Assembly: GCA_938007935.1 (NCBI GenBank)
Contig: CALLMD010000002.1
Span: 1-64,000 of the forward strand
Direction of reading: 5' to 3'
Source: an uncultured Hellea sp.
Lineage (GTDB): Bacteria; Pseudomonadota; Alphaproteobacteria; Caulobacterales; Maricaulaceae
Length of the DNA stretch: 64,000 nucleotides
Positions within the stretch are counted from its first letter, which is position 1, and each line of letters starts with the position of its first letter. The notes beneath the pieces are model-generated. The model saw only the letters and a list, made by a program, of their open reading frames with translations, made no database searches and was not told where the DNA came from. Below, one piece after another: positions 24,157-32,850 of the stretch. The position numbers were made by a program, and so were the translations under genes.

Positions 24157-24696
24157 ATGCAAAAATTACATTTTATTATTATTGGCGCCATTGTTACTGG
24201 AACAATTATTTTACTCAATGTGATTCCATTTCTTTTTCCTAAATATCCAGATTACCAGGATTTTATAAAAGTTTATGAATGGGGTGAAATTGAAACCAGG
24301 ACAACATCGCACATAATTAATCATAAAAGTAATTATGGTTACGTTGATACCCGTGTAGCTTATTTTCCATATCCGTTATTAAATGAAAATTGTGAGGTGG
24401 AACTATTAAATTTCGAAGTTAAACCAACATCAGGTGTTCGTTTTGATGGGGACTTTTGGAAGGGGACTGCTGATTATTACTGGAAAAGAAGAACTCAAGA
24501 AAAACTGCCTGCCGTAGTTTCAGGCAATGGATCAAGAAAGGCAAAAATATCTGATATTGAGCTATCTATTAAAGTCAAAACAGGAACAGGTTGTAAGACG
24601 GCAGACACCATATTTAACATAAATGAGAAGCTTGTATTAAAGATGCGCCGCCATACTTTGCTAGGATTTCTTTCCGATCTATTTCTCTCTGTCTAA
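24157..24696 (+). CDS. Hypothetical membrane-anchored protein, candidate Rhs immunity
   Basis: A 179-aa protein with one N-terminal hydrophobic helix (about residues 5-31, FIIIGAIVTGTIILLNVIPF) and a soluble C-terminal part, probably periplasmic. No recognised family. It lies 46 nt after the second Rhs tip in AT-rich DNA, the usual place of an immunity gene. An immunity role is inferred from position only. No obvious ribosome binding site. Confidence 0.5.
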   Translation: MQKLHFIIIGAIVTGTIILLNVIPFLFPKYPDYQDFIKVYEWGEIETRTTSHIINHKSNYGYVDTRVAYFPYPLLNENCEVELLNFEVKPTSGVRFDGDFWKGTADYYWKRRTQEKLPAVVSGNGSRKAKISDIELSIKVKTGTGCKTADTIFNINEKLVLKMRRHTLLGFLSDLFLSV

Positions 24697-24735
24697 ACGC
24701 TGAATCTGTCTTGAGAAAAATGTAGGTAGTATATT

Positions 24736-24933
24736 ATGGTAAAGCCTGCATACAGAGCTTTGATGATTAATGGAATACAAGATTTTATTATTCCTTATTT
24801 TGAGAATATTGGGTTCTCACTTGAACTATCTAGAAATGTGAAGGTTTTTGGGCCAGCTAAGTCCAGAGCAGTTGTTTCGTCTGCTTTGGGGATCTTGCTC
24901 CGATTTCTCAGAGGCAATAAACGCCCAGAATAA
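24736..24933 (+). CDS. Possible 65-aa protein or gene fragment
   Basis: A short open frame starting MVKPAYRALMINGIQDFIIPYF, with no domain that I recognise and an abrupt basic end. GTAGGTAGT lies upstream. It sits between the Rhs-associated genes and a lipoprotein gene on the other strand, and may be the remnant of a longer accessory gene. Confidence 0.3.
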   Translation: MVKPAYRALMINGIQDFIIPYFENIGFSLELSRNVKVFGPAKSRAVVSSALGILLRFLRGNKRPE

Positions 24934-24973
24934 GACACTCATTATATTATTTGCTTTCAGAGAAAATTGTGAT

Positions 24974-25486
24974 CTATTGCATCCAGATAACAGGTTGAAC
25001 CATACGAAATTCAATTTTCTTGGAAAAACTATGATCTGTTTTTTTATTCGGGCAATCGAGAAACATTTTGATGTTCAGATCATAAGGGAATGAATCCCGG
25101 TCAAATTCAAAAGGCATACCAGACAATGAAAACTGACCAGTTTTGTATTCGCTAATGTTTTTCGTCATAGGTGAGCCATCTTTAAATGAGGGGGTTTGCT
25201 CAATCAGAAGAACGCCGCTATTTGGGTCTTTCATGGAAACGTGATTGACTGTGATGACGCAGTTTTTGTTTCGGACACTTTTCTTGTAGGACATATTAAT
25301 AAGTAGGTACCCATTGCCAGTTGTTGCGCTCCTTTGGGTACCTTGTACGGTAGACATCCAGACGTAAGCTTTGCCCCAGTTGAATTTTTGCGGCTTCGTT
25401 TTATAGGCAGGTACTTTGGGTCCAGCACATCCGGCGAGACAACAGGCACAGATTAAAGCCCCGAGGGTTTGGCCAGTACGTTTCAT
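24974..25486 (-). CDS. Hypothetical lipoprotein
   Basis: A 170-aa protein with a lipoprotein signal peptide: MKRTGQTLGALICACCLAGC, with the lipobox LAGC and the modified Cys at residue 20. The mature part is soluble, beta-rich in appearance, with a few cysteines. It resembles no family I can name. In AT-rich DNA beside orphan Rhs modules, it could be a periplasmic immunity protein or unrelated cargo. Confidence 0.6.
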   Translation of the reverse strand: MKRTGQTLGALICACCLAGCAGPKVPAYKTKPQKFNWGKAYVWMSTVQGTQRSATTGNGYLLINMSYKKSVRNKNCVITVNHVSMKDPNSGVLLIEQTPSFKDGSPMTKNISEYKTGQFSLSGMPFEFDRDSFPYDLNIKMFLDCPNKKTDHSFSKKIEFRMVQPVIWMQ

Positions 25487-25598
25487 TTGACAATATGTTG
25501 CACGATTCTATAAACCTTCATACAGAGAATTGCTCTCGCGAGCGACTTAAAATCGCCTCAAACAAGACACTCACATTTCAATCAAATCGAATGTGATC

Positions 25599-25865
25599 TT
25601 ACTTTTTTGAGTATAACTTAGGGTTCTTAGCTTCAAGTATCGCTTGAAACTTTTCAAGTTCTGCCAGAATTTCACGATAGGTATTTTCTCCGACAATGCC
25701 TTTGATATACTCCTGCCTAGTCTCTTTTCTGAGAATTGCCCCCGCAGTAAAAATCTTACCTCCTGCAGACTCCCTTGTGCCCTGATCGCTCCAGATTTCC
25801 AGTTTGCCTTTCTTAAACTCTAAGAGATAGTTTCTACCGTCTTTCTGTGCCCGCCATGTTTTCAT
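25599..25865 (-). CDS. Hypothetical 88-aa protein
   Basis: A small basic protein starting MKTWRAQKDGRNYLLEFKKG. ATG 25865 has AAGGAT at good spacing; a longer start at 25892 is less likely. A short beta N-terminus (WRAQKDGRNYLLEF...LEIWSD) is followed by a helical C-terminus. No family recognised. Confidence 0.5.
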   Translation of the reverse strand: MKTWRAQKDGRNYLLEFKKGKLEIWSDQGTRESAGGKIFTAGAILRKETRQEYIKGIVGENTYREILAELEKFQAILEAKNPKLYSKK

Positions 25866-26146
25866 TTGCACATCCTTTGATCTCATTCCCACTCTATAGT
25901 GCGATGGTTTGATAGTTATAGCATTTATCTAAACAACCAAACTGAGTGTCCTAAAATCGTCCAACTAAGGACACTGAGCTGAGGTCTGCTAAGGGGATCT
26001 TGCTACGTTTTTTATCCGATTAAAATGAGCGTGATTTTCATAATATTTCTGCTATTAAGGTGCCGGAAGAAGCTCCTGTTGTAAGGATTAATGCTCCAGC
26101 GCTTTTGACCGCTTTCGGGTCCAACAATACTAATGGGTATCACCTC

Positions 26147-26398
26147 ATGAATCAAAAACGTATTGATGACACCGTTTTGGCCCTGTTATATTTAGGACGG
26201 CATGAAATTTCTCGCATGAGCGATGAGGTCAGAACATGGAAGACATTTGATTGGGACGCAATGAATAGGCTTTATGAGAAAGGCCTGATTGCGGATCCTG
26301 TGAATAAGAATAAAGCCGTTGCTTTTACGGACGAGGGATTAAAACAATCCGAGCGTCTGTTTCGAGAGTTGTTTGAAACGCCAGATATTGATGAGTAA
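26147..26398 (+). CDS. DUF6429-like protein
   Basis: An 83-aa protein with the pattern of DUF6429: RIDDTVLALLYLGRHE at the start, TWKTFDWDAMNRLYEKGLI in the middle, and AVAFTDEGLKQSERLF at the end; this looks like a winged-helix fold. I chose ATG 26147 because the family begins at this point; the frame is open further upstream. It lies 6 nt before a DUF6880-like gene, implying an operon. Function of the family is unknown. Confidence 0.7.
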   Translation: MNQKRIDDTVLALLYLGRHEISRMSDEVRTWKTFDWDAMNRLYEKGLIADPVNKNKAVAFTDEGLKQSERLFRELFETPDIDE

Positions 26399-26404
26399 TA
26401 TGTG

Positions 26405-27850
26405 ATGGCCCGAAAGACGGCACTTAGTGCAAAGTCACTCGAAGCGCTCGGCCCAGAGCGCCTGGCGCGATTGCTAATGGAGTTTAGTAGAGGCAAGCCT
26501 GCGTTAAAACGCCAGCTGAGGATGGCCTTGGCCGCGAGTAAAGGCGGCGAGACGTTAATTGCGTCTATTAGAAAACGTCTAGGAGAGCTTGGAAGAAGCC
26601 AAAGTTTTATTGATTGGAATAAAGCCAAATCCTTCACCGCTGAAATCGAAGACTTGCGCCGCATAATTTTTGAAGATGTCGGCAAGGACCATCCTGCTGA
26701 TGCTATTGATCTGCTGTGGGACTTTTTGGCGATAGCAGCGTCTTGTTATGAGCGCTGTGATGATAGCAATGGCTATCTCGGCGGTGTTTTTCATGAGGCC
26801 AGCGGTAATATGGGCATCTTAGCTGAAGAGGCCCAATTGGACGCGCAAATATTATCACAGCGGTTGTTCTCGGCCTATCAGGACAATGGATATGGCCAGT
26901 ATGATGACTTGATATCTATATTCGCGCCATCACTCGGCAAAGAAGGCCTAACGCATCTTCGAACTTTATTCACAAATTGGCAGGCAGGTTTAAAGCCCGC
27001 GAAAGGTGAGAGGTTGGACTCAAAGTCTTATTACGCTCAAATCGCTCTACAGGAAATCGCGGACGCGCTCGGTGATGTTCAAGCTTATAGAGACCAATAT
27101 AGTCCAGAGATGCAAAAACGGCCCAATATAGCGGCAGACATTGCGCTGCGTTACCTTTCAGGGAAACAGCCCGCAGCCGCCATGCAGGTTTTAGACGACG
27201 TGGATGAGGTGCCCGACCTTGCGCAAAAGATCGCATCCGGTAGGCATTGTGATCTCTCATGGCATCGTGCCCGCATTGCGGCGTTGGAGGCTTTGGAAAA
27301 GGCGGATGAGGCCCAAGCCGTGCGATGGGAGGCTTTTTTGGCTTCGCTAGACCAGGAAATCCTGAAAGCCTATTTAGACCCCATGAGGGGGTTTGATGAT
27401 GTTGATGCAGAGGAACTCGCCTTACAACATACGCTCACTTATCCTCACATATACCCGGCATTACACTTTCTCATAAGTTGGCGGCATAAAGAGGCCGGTT
27501 ACAAACCCTCAAAGGCCTTAGCTCTCGACAAGGCCGCAACGTTGATCGAAACCCGATACGCGGAGATAGATGGCCGCCATTATGAATTACTAGCCCCAGC
27601 AGCCTCAGTTTTAGAGGCCCGGCATTTTCTGGCATCCTGCTTATTACATCGCACGCAGATTGATTTTTCCCTGAATAATGCGCGCAGCACCCGATATAAA
27701 CATGCCGCTCGGCACCTGATGGCCTGTGAAAGCCTGAATGATAGTATTGACGATTATGGCCATTACACGCCCCATACAGAATATCTCGCAGATTTAAAGG
27801 ATCGCCATGGACGTAAAACGTCTTTTTGGGAGCATTTTGATCTAGCTTAA
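26405..27850 (+). CDS. DUF6880-like protein, 481 aa
   Basis: A long soluble helical protein. The N-terminus LSAKSLEALGPERLARLLMEFS and the alpha-helical repeat character throughout fit the DUF6880 family. A central part (DLSWHRARIAALEALEKADEAQAVRWEAF) resembles tetratricopeptide-like packing. ATG 26405 preferred over GTG 26402. No catalytic motif visible. It probably works with the DUF6429-like protein just upstream; the role is unknown. Confidence 0.75.
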   Translation: MARKTALSAKSLEALGPERLARLLMEFSRGKPALKRQLRMALAASKGGETLIASIRKRLGELGRSQSFIDWNKAKSFTAEIEDLRRIIFEDVGKDHPADAIDLLWDFLAIAASCYERCDDSNGYLGGVFHEASGNMGILAEEAQLDAQILSQRLFSAYQDNGYGQYDDLISIFAPSLGKEGLTHLRTLFTNWQAGLKPAKGERLDSKSYYAQIALQEIADALGDVQAYRDQYSPEMQKRPNIAADIALRYLSGKQPAAAMQVLDDVDEVPDLAQKIASGRHCDLSWHRARIAALEALEKADEAQAVRWEAFLASLDQEILKAYLDPMRGFDDVDAEELALQHTLTYPHIYPALHFLISWRHKEAGYKPSKALALDKAATLIETRYAEIDGRHYELLAPAASVLEARHFLASCLLHRTQIDFSLNNARSTRYKHAARHLMACESLNDSIDDYGHYTPHTEYLADLKDRHGRKTSFWEHFDLA

Positions 27851-28026
27851 ACGCCAAACTTGAGAAATGTTTTCAATCTTACGAGCGTCCTTCATTAGGC
27901 TGCGGATTTAAGGGGTCGTCGCAACACACATACCAAACCGCTCGGCCAGCAGTTTACTTGAGGCGACTTTATACCGAGTCAACAATAATAATAAAAGCAT
28001 TTGAGAGGCAAGAAACTCATTAAACG

Positions 28027-28038
28027 TCATGAAACGGC
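28027..28038 (+). repeat. Left copy of a 12-bp direct repeat flanking the integrase (att-like)
   Basis: TCATGAAACGGC; with the next seven bases it matches the right copy at 29586-29604 in 17 of 19 positions. Together the two bracket the integrase gene, as attL/attR would. Confidence 0.4.
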
Positions 28039-28117
28039 CAGAAACTATAAGAGATAGTAATTTTCTAGTTCATCTGAACTGGGTAGGACACCGGGTAGGA
28101 CACATTATTTAGACTTG

Positions 28118-28137
28118 GTTATTTATATATAAATAAC
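28118..28137. repeat. 20-bp perfect palindrome
   Basis: GTTATTTATATATAAATAAC is fully self-complementary. It lies 120 nt after the integrase stop; it could be an operator or just AT-rich symmetry. Confidence 0.6.
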
Positions 28138-28257
28138 AACAGCTTAGCAGAAGGCAGTGGCGGAGATGAAGGAGTTCAAACCTTAAATGCTCTTGAGATA
28201 ATCAACGATAACCTTGAAATAATTCATCCAGTAGACATTGTAACAACCCTAAAAGTA

Positions 28258-29430
28258 TCAGTGAGCGCAATACTTTGACCAATCAGTCATGAGCTTTCTT
28301 CGCTTCTCTAGTGCATTCCGACGTCGGTATGCTTGTTCTACCCTATTTCCTATTTTATGCGATAGAGCAGCTTCAGCTACTTCACGGGGAAACTCCGTAG
28401 TATCTCCACACCAATCTCTGAACGATGACCGAAAGCCATGTACTGTTACTCCTTCAATGCCCATCCTCCTCATCAACATGTTCATAGACATATTGCTCAG
28501 CGGTCGCCCTTTCTTACCTCCTGGAAATATATATTTTGAATCTTTCATCTCTAAAGCACGTTTCAATATGGCTAAAACCTCATCTGACAGAGGTACAATG
28601 TGCTCGACCTTGGATTTCATTCTGTTAGCGGGGATTGTCCACGTCCGTTCATCAAAATTGATTTCGTCCCATAACGCTCCCAAGGCTTCGTTAGATCGCG
28701 CGGCTGTATGAATTGTAAATTCCAACGCTAAGGCAGCTGAACCTACCTGCTGAATGAGAGCCTTCATAAAGTGACTAATTTTTTCATAGGGCATAGATGC
28801 AAAATTACTCTTCTTCGAAGAATCTCTTTTTGGCAGAATATCTTTAAGGTGCCCCTTCCAGCGCGCGGGGTTTTCACCCTGCCTCCAACCATGAGCAGTA
28901 GCATAGTCAAGAATTCTCTCTATTCTTGATCTTAACCTGCGAGCCGTTTCCTCCTTAGTCGTCCAAATTGGTTTAAGTACCCGAAGTACATCCTTCGTAT
29001 CTATTTGATCAACTGCGATAGAGCGTATAGGTTTGCAATAGTGAGAAACTGTCCTCTTCCACTGTTGTCTATGTTTTTCGCTGGACCAGTCGGCTTTTAA
29101 GTTTTCGACAAGATGGTCAGCGACTACTCCGAATGATCGGCTCGTCTTTTGTAATTCACCCTCCTCCCTCAACCGTTCTTCGATTGGGTCTTTTCCTTCC
29201 GCCACTAACTGCCGAGAAAATTGAGCTTTGTTTCGAGCGCTGGCAAGTCCTACTCCCGGAAAACCGCCAAGCCCCATTTCACGACGTCTTCCATCGGTAA
29301 CCCACATGTAAACCCATTTTTTGGCATTGGTTTTTGATGTAACTAAGTATAAACCAGCACCGTCGCTTAAACGTCCAGGCACTTTGTTTGATTCAACTTT
29401 TCTGGCTGTTAATTTATGAATAGCAGGCAT
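28258..29430 (-). CDS. P4-type tyrosine recombinase/integrase
   Basis: A 390-aa integrase. The N-terminal arm-binding domain of the DUF4102 type (about 3-90: LTARKVESNKVPGRLSDGAGLYL, REMGLGGFPGVGLASAR) is followed by a core-binding domain (about 95-200). The catalytic domain (about 210-380) has Arg in TAARSNEALGAL, HGFRSSFRDW, SHKIGNR and nucleophile Tyr in EQAYRRRN. It appears intact. Such enzymes insert islands at tRNA or tmRNA ends, with the int start facing the attachment site, so the site should lie to the right (29431-29762). No other mobility gene accompanies it. Confidence 0.93.
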   Translation of the reverse strand: MPAIHKLTARKVESNKVPGRLSDGAGLYLVTSKTNAKKWVYMWVTDGRRREMGLGGFPGVGLASARNKAQFSRQLVAEGKDPIEERLREEGELQKTSRSFGVVADHLVENLKADWSSEKHRQQWKRTVSHYCKPIRSIAVDQIDTKDVLRVLKPIWTTKEETARRLRSRIERILDYATAHGWRQGENPARWKGHLKDILPKRDSSKKSNFASMPYEKISHFMKALIQQVGSAALALEFTIHTAARSNEALGALWDEINFDERTWTIPANRMKSKVEHIVPLSDEVLAILKRALEMKDSKYIFPGGKKGRPLSNMSMNMLMRRMGIEGVTVHGFRSSFRDWCGDTTEFPREVAEAALSHKIGNRVEQAYRRRNALEKRRKLMTDWSKYCAH

Positions 29431-29762
29431 CGTTTCTTAGTTTCATATAACATCCAAGCAATCAACAGAACTTATCTAGTCCCACTTCTAGTCCCACTCT
29501 TAACATGGATTAGCATGAAATAGCAATATACAGCATGAGACAGTATTATATTTAAGTAACTGTTTTATATAGTATATTTTTAACATCATGAAACGGCATG
29601 AAACATCAGTTCGACGGAGGGTGGTGCCTCCAATTTGCATTCAGCTGTAGTTTTTTGGTTACATCAATGCCAGCGTCCTATCATCTCGTATTCGATTAGA
29701 GCTAGCAATCGAAAAGAGGCTTTCGTAAGCATGGTCGTAAAATATGATAGGATATAATTTGC
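29431..29762. other. Intergenic region upstream of the integrase, probable attachment region
   Basis: No gene seen. It contains a tandem CTAGTCCCACTT/CTAGTCCCACTC (about 29478-29502), several CATGAAA-type short repeats, the right copy of the 12-bp direct repeat, and a GGAGGGTGGTGCCTCC hairpin near 29616-29631. No complete tRNA or tmRNA can be drawn. Confidence 0.45.
29586..29597 (+). repeat. Right copy of the 12-bp direct repeat flanking the integrase (att-like)
   Basis: TCATGAAACGGC, identical to 28027-28038. It lies upstream of the integrase start, where an attachment core is expected. Confidence 0.4.
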
Positions 29763-30722
29763 ATGTCGGAAATAAGAGAATATTTTGAAGGTATTCGAAT
29801 TTCTTGGCGTGAAATCTATGTTGGAACTACGGGCACAACAATTAAAATTGATGTAAGTTTCATCAAAAACCTATGTTCTGCTCTTAAAATAATTGGGTAT
29901 TTAAAACTTAGGCAGATTAAGAACATTTTTGGACGAACTCGTCACACAACTACCCTCTCTTATTATCCACAAACCCCTGGACCTTGGTTCAATATTTGGC
30001 AAGTCACGCGCTTGGCTAACTTGAAGACAATATCGGCCCTTTCACATGCAAATTATATATTTGCCTTTGAAGATAGCACCCATACCCAGTTTAACAAATC
30101 ATACCTTGAAGGCTTCGGTGTTCCTGTGCTCAATTTGCATTGTAATGATATTTCTAAAGAGCATGTCGCTGATATATTCGAGGCTGTCTTTGGGTATAAT
30201 CTTCGCATTGATCCACTCGTCCATAACGGCCCCGCTATACAAAAATCTGATGCAAATGGCACTCATGATGGCAGTGTCATTGACTGTCCTATTTCGCCTT
30301 CAGAAATCATCAAAGGTCAATCTTATCAGAGACTTGTCGACAGTACTTTTACCGGAAATACAAGCGAAGATTTACGTGTGGCCTATGCGCTAGGAACATT
30401 AGCCCTTGTCTATCATAAATATAAACCACTAACTGATCGCTTCGGAATGAATTACGTAAGCGTTAATGTCCGGGCACCCGAAGATGTATTTTCCCAAAAA
30501 GAAATATCCCTCATAATAAATTTCTGCAAAAAGATGCACCTTGATTTTGGTGCCATAGACGTTATGCGCGATAAACATGATGGTCGAATATATATTGTGG
30601 ATGTGAATAAAACCTGCATGCCAGTACTGTCATTAAGCTTAAAAACGCAGATACGGTCACAAAAGATAATTGCACAAGCTTTAAATGCTGGTCTTTTAAA
30701 GCTTCGCGACACCACATATTGA
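29763..30722 (+). CDS. ATP-grasp-like hypothetical protein
   Basis: A 319-aa soluble protein. The C-terminal stretch LDFGAIDVMRDKHDGRIYIVDVNKT (about residues 259-283) resembles the Mg/ATP-binding end of ATP-grasp ligases, where an acidic residue and an Asn coordinate metal. The N-terminal half includes SYYPQTPGPWFNIW and is unfamiliar. A ligase-type role is inferred from this motif. AGGAT precedes the ATG. It is followed by a separate transporter gene 57 nt on, possibly co-transcribed. Confidence 0.55.
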   Translation: MSEIREYFEGIRISWREIYVGTTGTTIKIDVSFIKNLCSALKIIGYLKLRQIKNIFGRTRHTTTLSYYPQTPGPWFNIWQVTRLANLKTISALSHANYIFAFEDSTHTQFNKSYLEGFGVPVLNLHCNDISKEHVADIFEAVFGYNLRIDPLVHNGPAIQKSDANGTHDGSVIDCPISPSEIIKGQSYQRLVDSTFTGNTSEDLRVAYALGTLALVYHKYKPLTDRFGMNYVSVNVRAPEDVFSQKEISLIINFCKKMHLDFGAIDVMRDKHDGRIYIVDVNKTCMPVLSLSLKTQIRSQKIIAQALNAGLLKLRDTTY

Positions 30723-30779
30723 TCTGAGTAAGCTCAATAAATACTTAGGCTTCGGCCGACTCACGAAAAGCGTCCACGT

Positions 30780-31787
30780 ATGGTAAACATTCCCTCTCTT
30801 ATCAAAACCCGCATCGCAGGTTTTGCTTTCTGTGTCTTATTGGGCGCATTGGCAATTTATGCTGCAGAACTTTTAGCTATACCAGTTATGTTATTGGCGA
30901 TTATTATTGGCCTTTGCTTGCATGTCTTTAATCGTGCCAACGCAATGAAAGACGGTATAAATTGGTGTGCTCGGGGCTTGCTCTATGCTGGCGTAGCCTT
31001 AATGGGACTACGCATAGATTTTACCGATTTGTCCCAAGCTGGATTAATTGCGCCAGCGCTAGTCCTTCTAACGCTTATTGGAACCTTTTATGGCGGATTC
31101 CTCATAGCCCGTGCTTTTGGACAAACCAAAGATTTTTCGATTTTAATGAGCGGTGCTGTCGCTATTTGTGGCATATCAGCGGCGGCGGCAATTTGTGCCT
31201 CTTTAGATGATTGTGAGTCACGCAATGAAGAGCTCGCCATTACTGTTGGCGGTATCACGATCTTATCAACTGTTACCATGATTGCTTACCCCATAATTTC
31301 TCATTTTTTAAACCTCAGCAATTTAGGCGCCGGGATTTTAATGGGCGGAGGCATTCATAATGTCTCGCAAGCTGTCGGCGCCGGCTATGCGATCTCACCT
31401 GAAGCGGGAGATATGTCAGTACTCTTGAAACTTTTACGCGTTTCAATGCTGCTTCCGATTATTATAATCGTTTCAGTCATGTGGGGTAAAAACGCGGCGA
31501 CGCCTTATCCAAGTTTAAGCGCAAAAATTAGAGCCAATTCTCCGCCCTTTCTAATCATCTTTTTAATCCTAGCTACATTAAGCTGTTTTAACCTTGTACC
31601 TACGACAATTACCAAGATTGGGAACGAAGCAGCCCATTGGGCTTTGGTTGTTTCTCTAGTCGCAATAGGAATTAAAACAGATATGCGGCAAGTCCTGACC
31701 ATTGGGGCTAAGCCACTCATCGCGATGACACTCATCACAATTATCATGGCAGGCATGTTGCTGATAGGCATTCATCTCATCTCATAA
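30780..31787 (+). CDS. YeiH/PSE-family putative exporter, multi-pass membrane protein
   Basis: A 335-aa very hydrophobic protein with about ten membrane helices. Family hallmarks are GVALMGLRIDF (about 75-85), SGAVAICGISAAAAI (about 121-135), the ILMGGGIHNVSQAVGAGYAI block, and the final AIGIKTDMR segment, which fit UPF0324/YeiH. The family is annotated as putative sulfate exporters, but substrate evidence is thin. Start ATG 30780. Confidence 0.88.
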   Translation: MVNIPSLIKTRIAGFAFCVLLGALAIYAAELLAIPVMLLAIIIGLCLHVFNRANAMKDGINWCARGLLYAGVALMGLRIDFTDLSQAGLIAPALVLLTLIGTFYGGFLIARAFGQTKDFSILMSGAVAICGISAAAAICASLDDCESRNEELAITVGGITILSTVTMIAYPIISHFLNLSNLGAGILMGGGIHNVSQAVGAGYAISPEAGDMSVLLKLLRVSMLLPIIIIVSVMWGKNAATPYPSLSAKIRANSPPFLIIFLILATLSCFNLVPTTITKIGNEAAHWALVVSLVAIGIKTDMRQVLTIGAKPLIAMTLITIIMAGMLLIGIHLIS

Positions 31788-31790
31788 AAA

Positions 31791-31816
31791 AGACCCTGAT
31801 CATAAGACCAAGGTCT
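31791..31816 (-). terminator. Weak terminator-like hairpin after the glycine-zipper gene
   Basis: A 5-bp stem AGACC / GGTCT with a 16-nt loop has six T following on the minus strand. It lies between the convergent YeiH and glycine-zipper genes. Confidence 0.35.
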
Positions 31817-31841
31817 AATTTATGTTGATTAAGCACTTGGG

Positions 31842-32621
31842 TTAATGACCCATATCGCAACTATACCGTCCATGGTAGTGACTGCCATGGCGTCTACTAC
31901 CGTAAGCGGACGTCGTTCTCACCGTCCGGAATTGCGGATTATGAGAATAGCTCGAATAGCTAGGTGAGTAATGCGTTGTTCTTGGTTGTGACACATAAGT
32001 TGTCGCTGGCGGCGAATAATATGTGGTTGCTGGCGGCGTATATGTTGTCACTGGCGCTGTGTAAGTTGTCGTCGGCGCTGTATAAGTATTAGACACATAT
32101 TGGCTGTTAGTACCAGATGGTGGATAGGTTGTTGTTCCTGTACTATAGGTCGCACCCTGTGAGATAGCCCCTGCCCCATAATAAGGATCCGAGTAAACGG
32201 GATGGTTAGAGACTGTTACACGGTCTTCATAAGTCTGTGTCGTGCCATAAGTCGTTGAACTACCCGAATAGGTTGTTCCGCCAGAATATGTAGGCGACGA
32301 AGAATAAGTGGTTCCGCCAGAATATGTACGATGTTCTGGATAAACAGGATCGCAATCAATTGATTTATCGGCAATACCTGCGCCTGCTAAAGCGCCGATT
32401 GTACCTGCGATAACGCTACCTTCGGTGCGCGCGCCGCTACCTGCGATCTGCGAGCCGACAACACCGCCAAGTACAGCGCCAGCAAAACCACCTAATATCT
32501 GGCGGTTATCTTCTGCGCGCTTACAACGCTCATGAGCGTTCCCGTAATTATTGGCATTTGCTATGGCCGGAGTAAAGGCAAGCGTGGCAACCAATGCCGT
32601 GGCTGATAAAAGATGGTTCAT
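31842..32621 (-). CDS. Exported glycine-zipper protein with a Tyr/Thr/Pro-rich repeat tail
   Basis: ATG 32621 with GGAGG upstream; 259 aa. A signal peptide (ATALVATLAFTPAIANA) is followed by a glycine-zipper 2TM segment (about 42-82, GGFAGAVLGGVVGSQIAGSG and GTIGALAGAGIADKS). The rest is low-complexity, with repeated units such as TYSGGT and TTYTPPATTY; the last 30 residues are His/Ser/Arg-rich. Proteins with this zipper are usually outer-membrane-associated. The tail suggests a flexible surface or cell-wall-contacting region (inference). Confidence 0.75.
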   Translation of the reverse strand: MNHLLSATALVATLAFTPAIANANNYGNAHERCKRAEDNRQILGGFAGAVLGGVVGSQIAGSGARTEGSVIAGTIGALAGAGIADKSIDCDPVYPEHRTYSGGTTYSSSPTYSGGTTYSGSSTTYGTTQTYEDRVTVSNHPVYSDPYYGAGAISQGATYSTGTTTYPPSGTNSQYVSNTYTAPTTTYTAPVTTYTPPATTYYSPPATTYVSQPRTTHYSPSYSSYSHNPQFRTVRTTSAYGSRRHGSHYHGRYSCDMGH

Positions 32622-32850
32622 ATGTACCTCCAAATAATCGAACGAAATGAAAATCTTATATCTTCAGGTTCTTCGCTCTATTCATGCTTAATAGAACGTT
32701 AAAATTGAACGTAGTCTGAGGAGGCTCTTAATAAGCCGTTCATATACAGAACAGTCGTCAAGATCAGAATTACAGCCGATTTAAGGGATATTTAACCATG
32801 TATGACTAAATTTAACGAAACGGGGGTTTTTCGAACGGAGGAACCGGGCT

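Larger units (their letters stand above)
27851..28257. other. Intergenic region downstream of the integrase with repeats
   Basis: No gene seen. It holds a tandem 12-bp repeat (GGGTAGGACACC at 28081-28092, then GGGTAGGACAC at 28093-28103), a 20-bp perfect palindrome at 28118-28137, and the left copy of a 12-bp direct repeat that recurs beyond the integrase start. These could be integrase-binding or attachment sequences. Confidence 0.5.

Noticed and set aside
24881-26006. Short similar sequences (TCTGCT-x2-GGGGATCTTGCT) near 24880 and 25986
   Set aside because: About 20 bp with mismatches and no other signs of a mobile-element end; too weak to call a repeat pair.
29580-29640. Possible tRNA or tmRNA end at the integrase site
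   Set aside because: GTTCGAC and GGTGCCTCCA look suggestive, but no acceptor stem, T-arm or cloverleaf can be drawn.
32674-32711. GAAC-like half sites near 32692-32709 considered as a LexA box
   Set aside because: Spacing is nine, not seven, bases, so it does not fit the operator.
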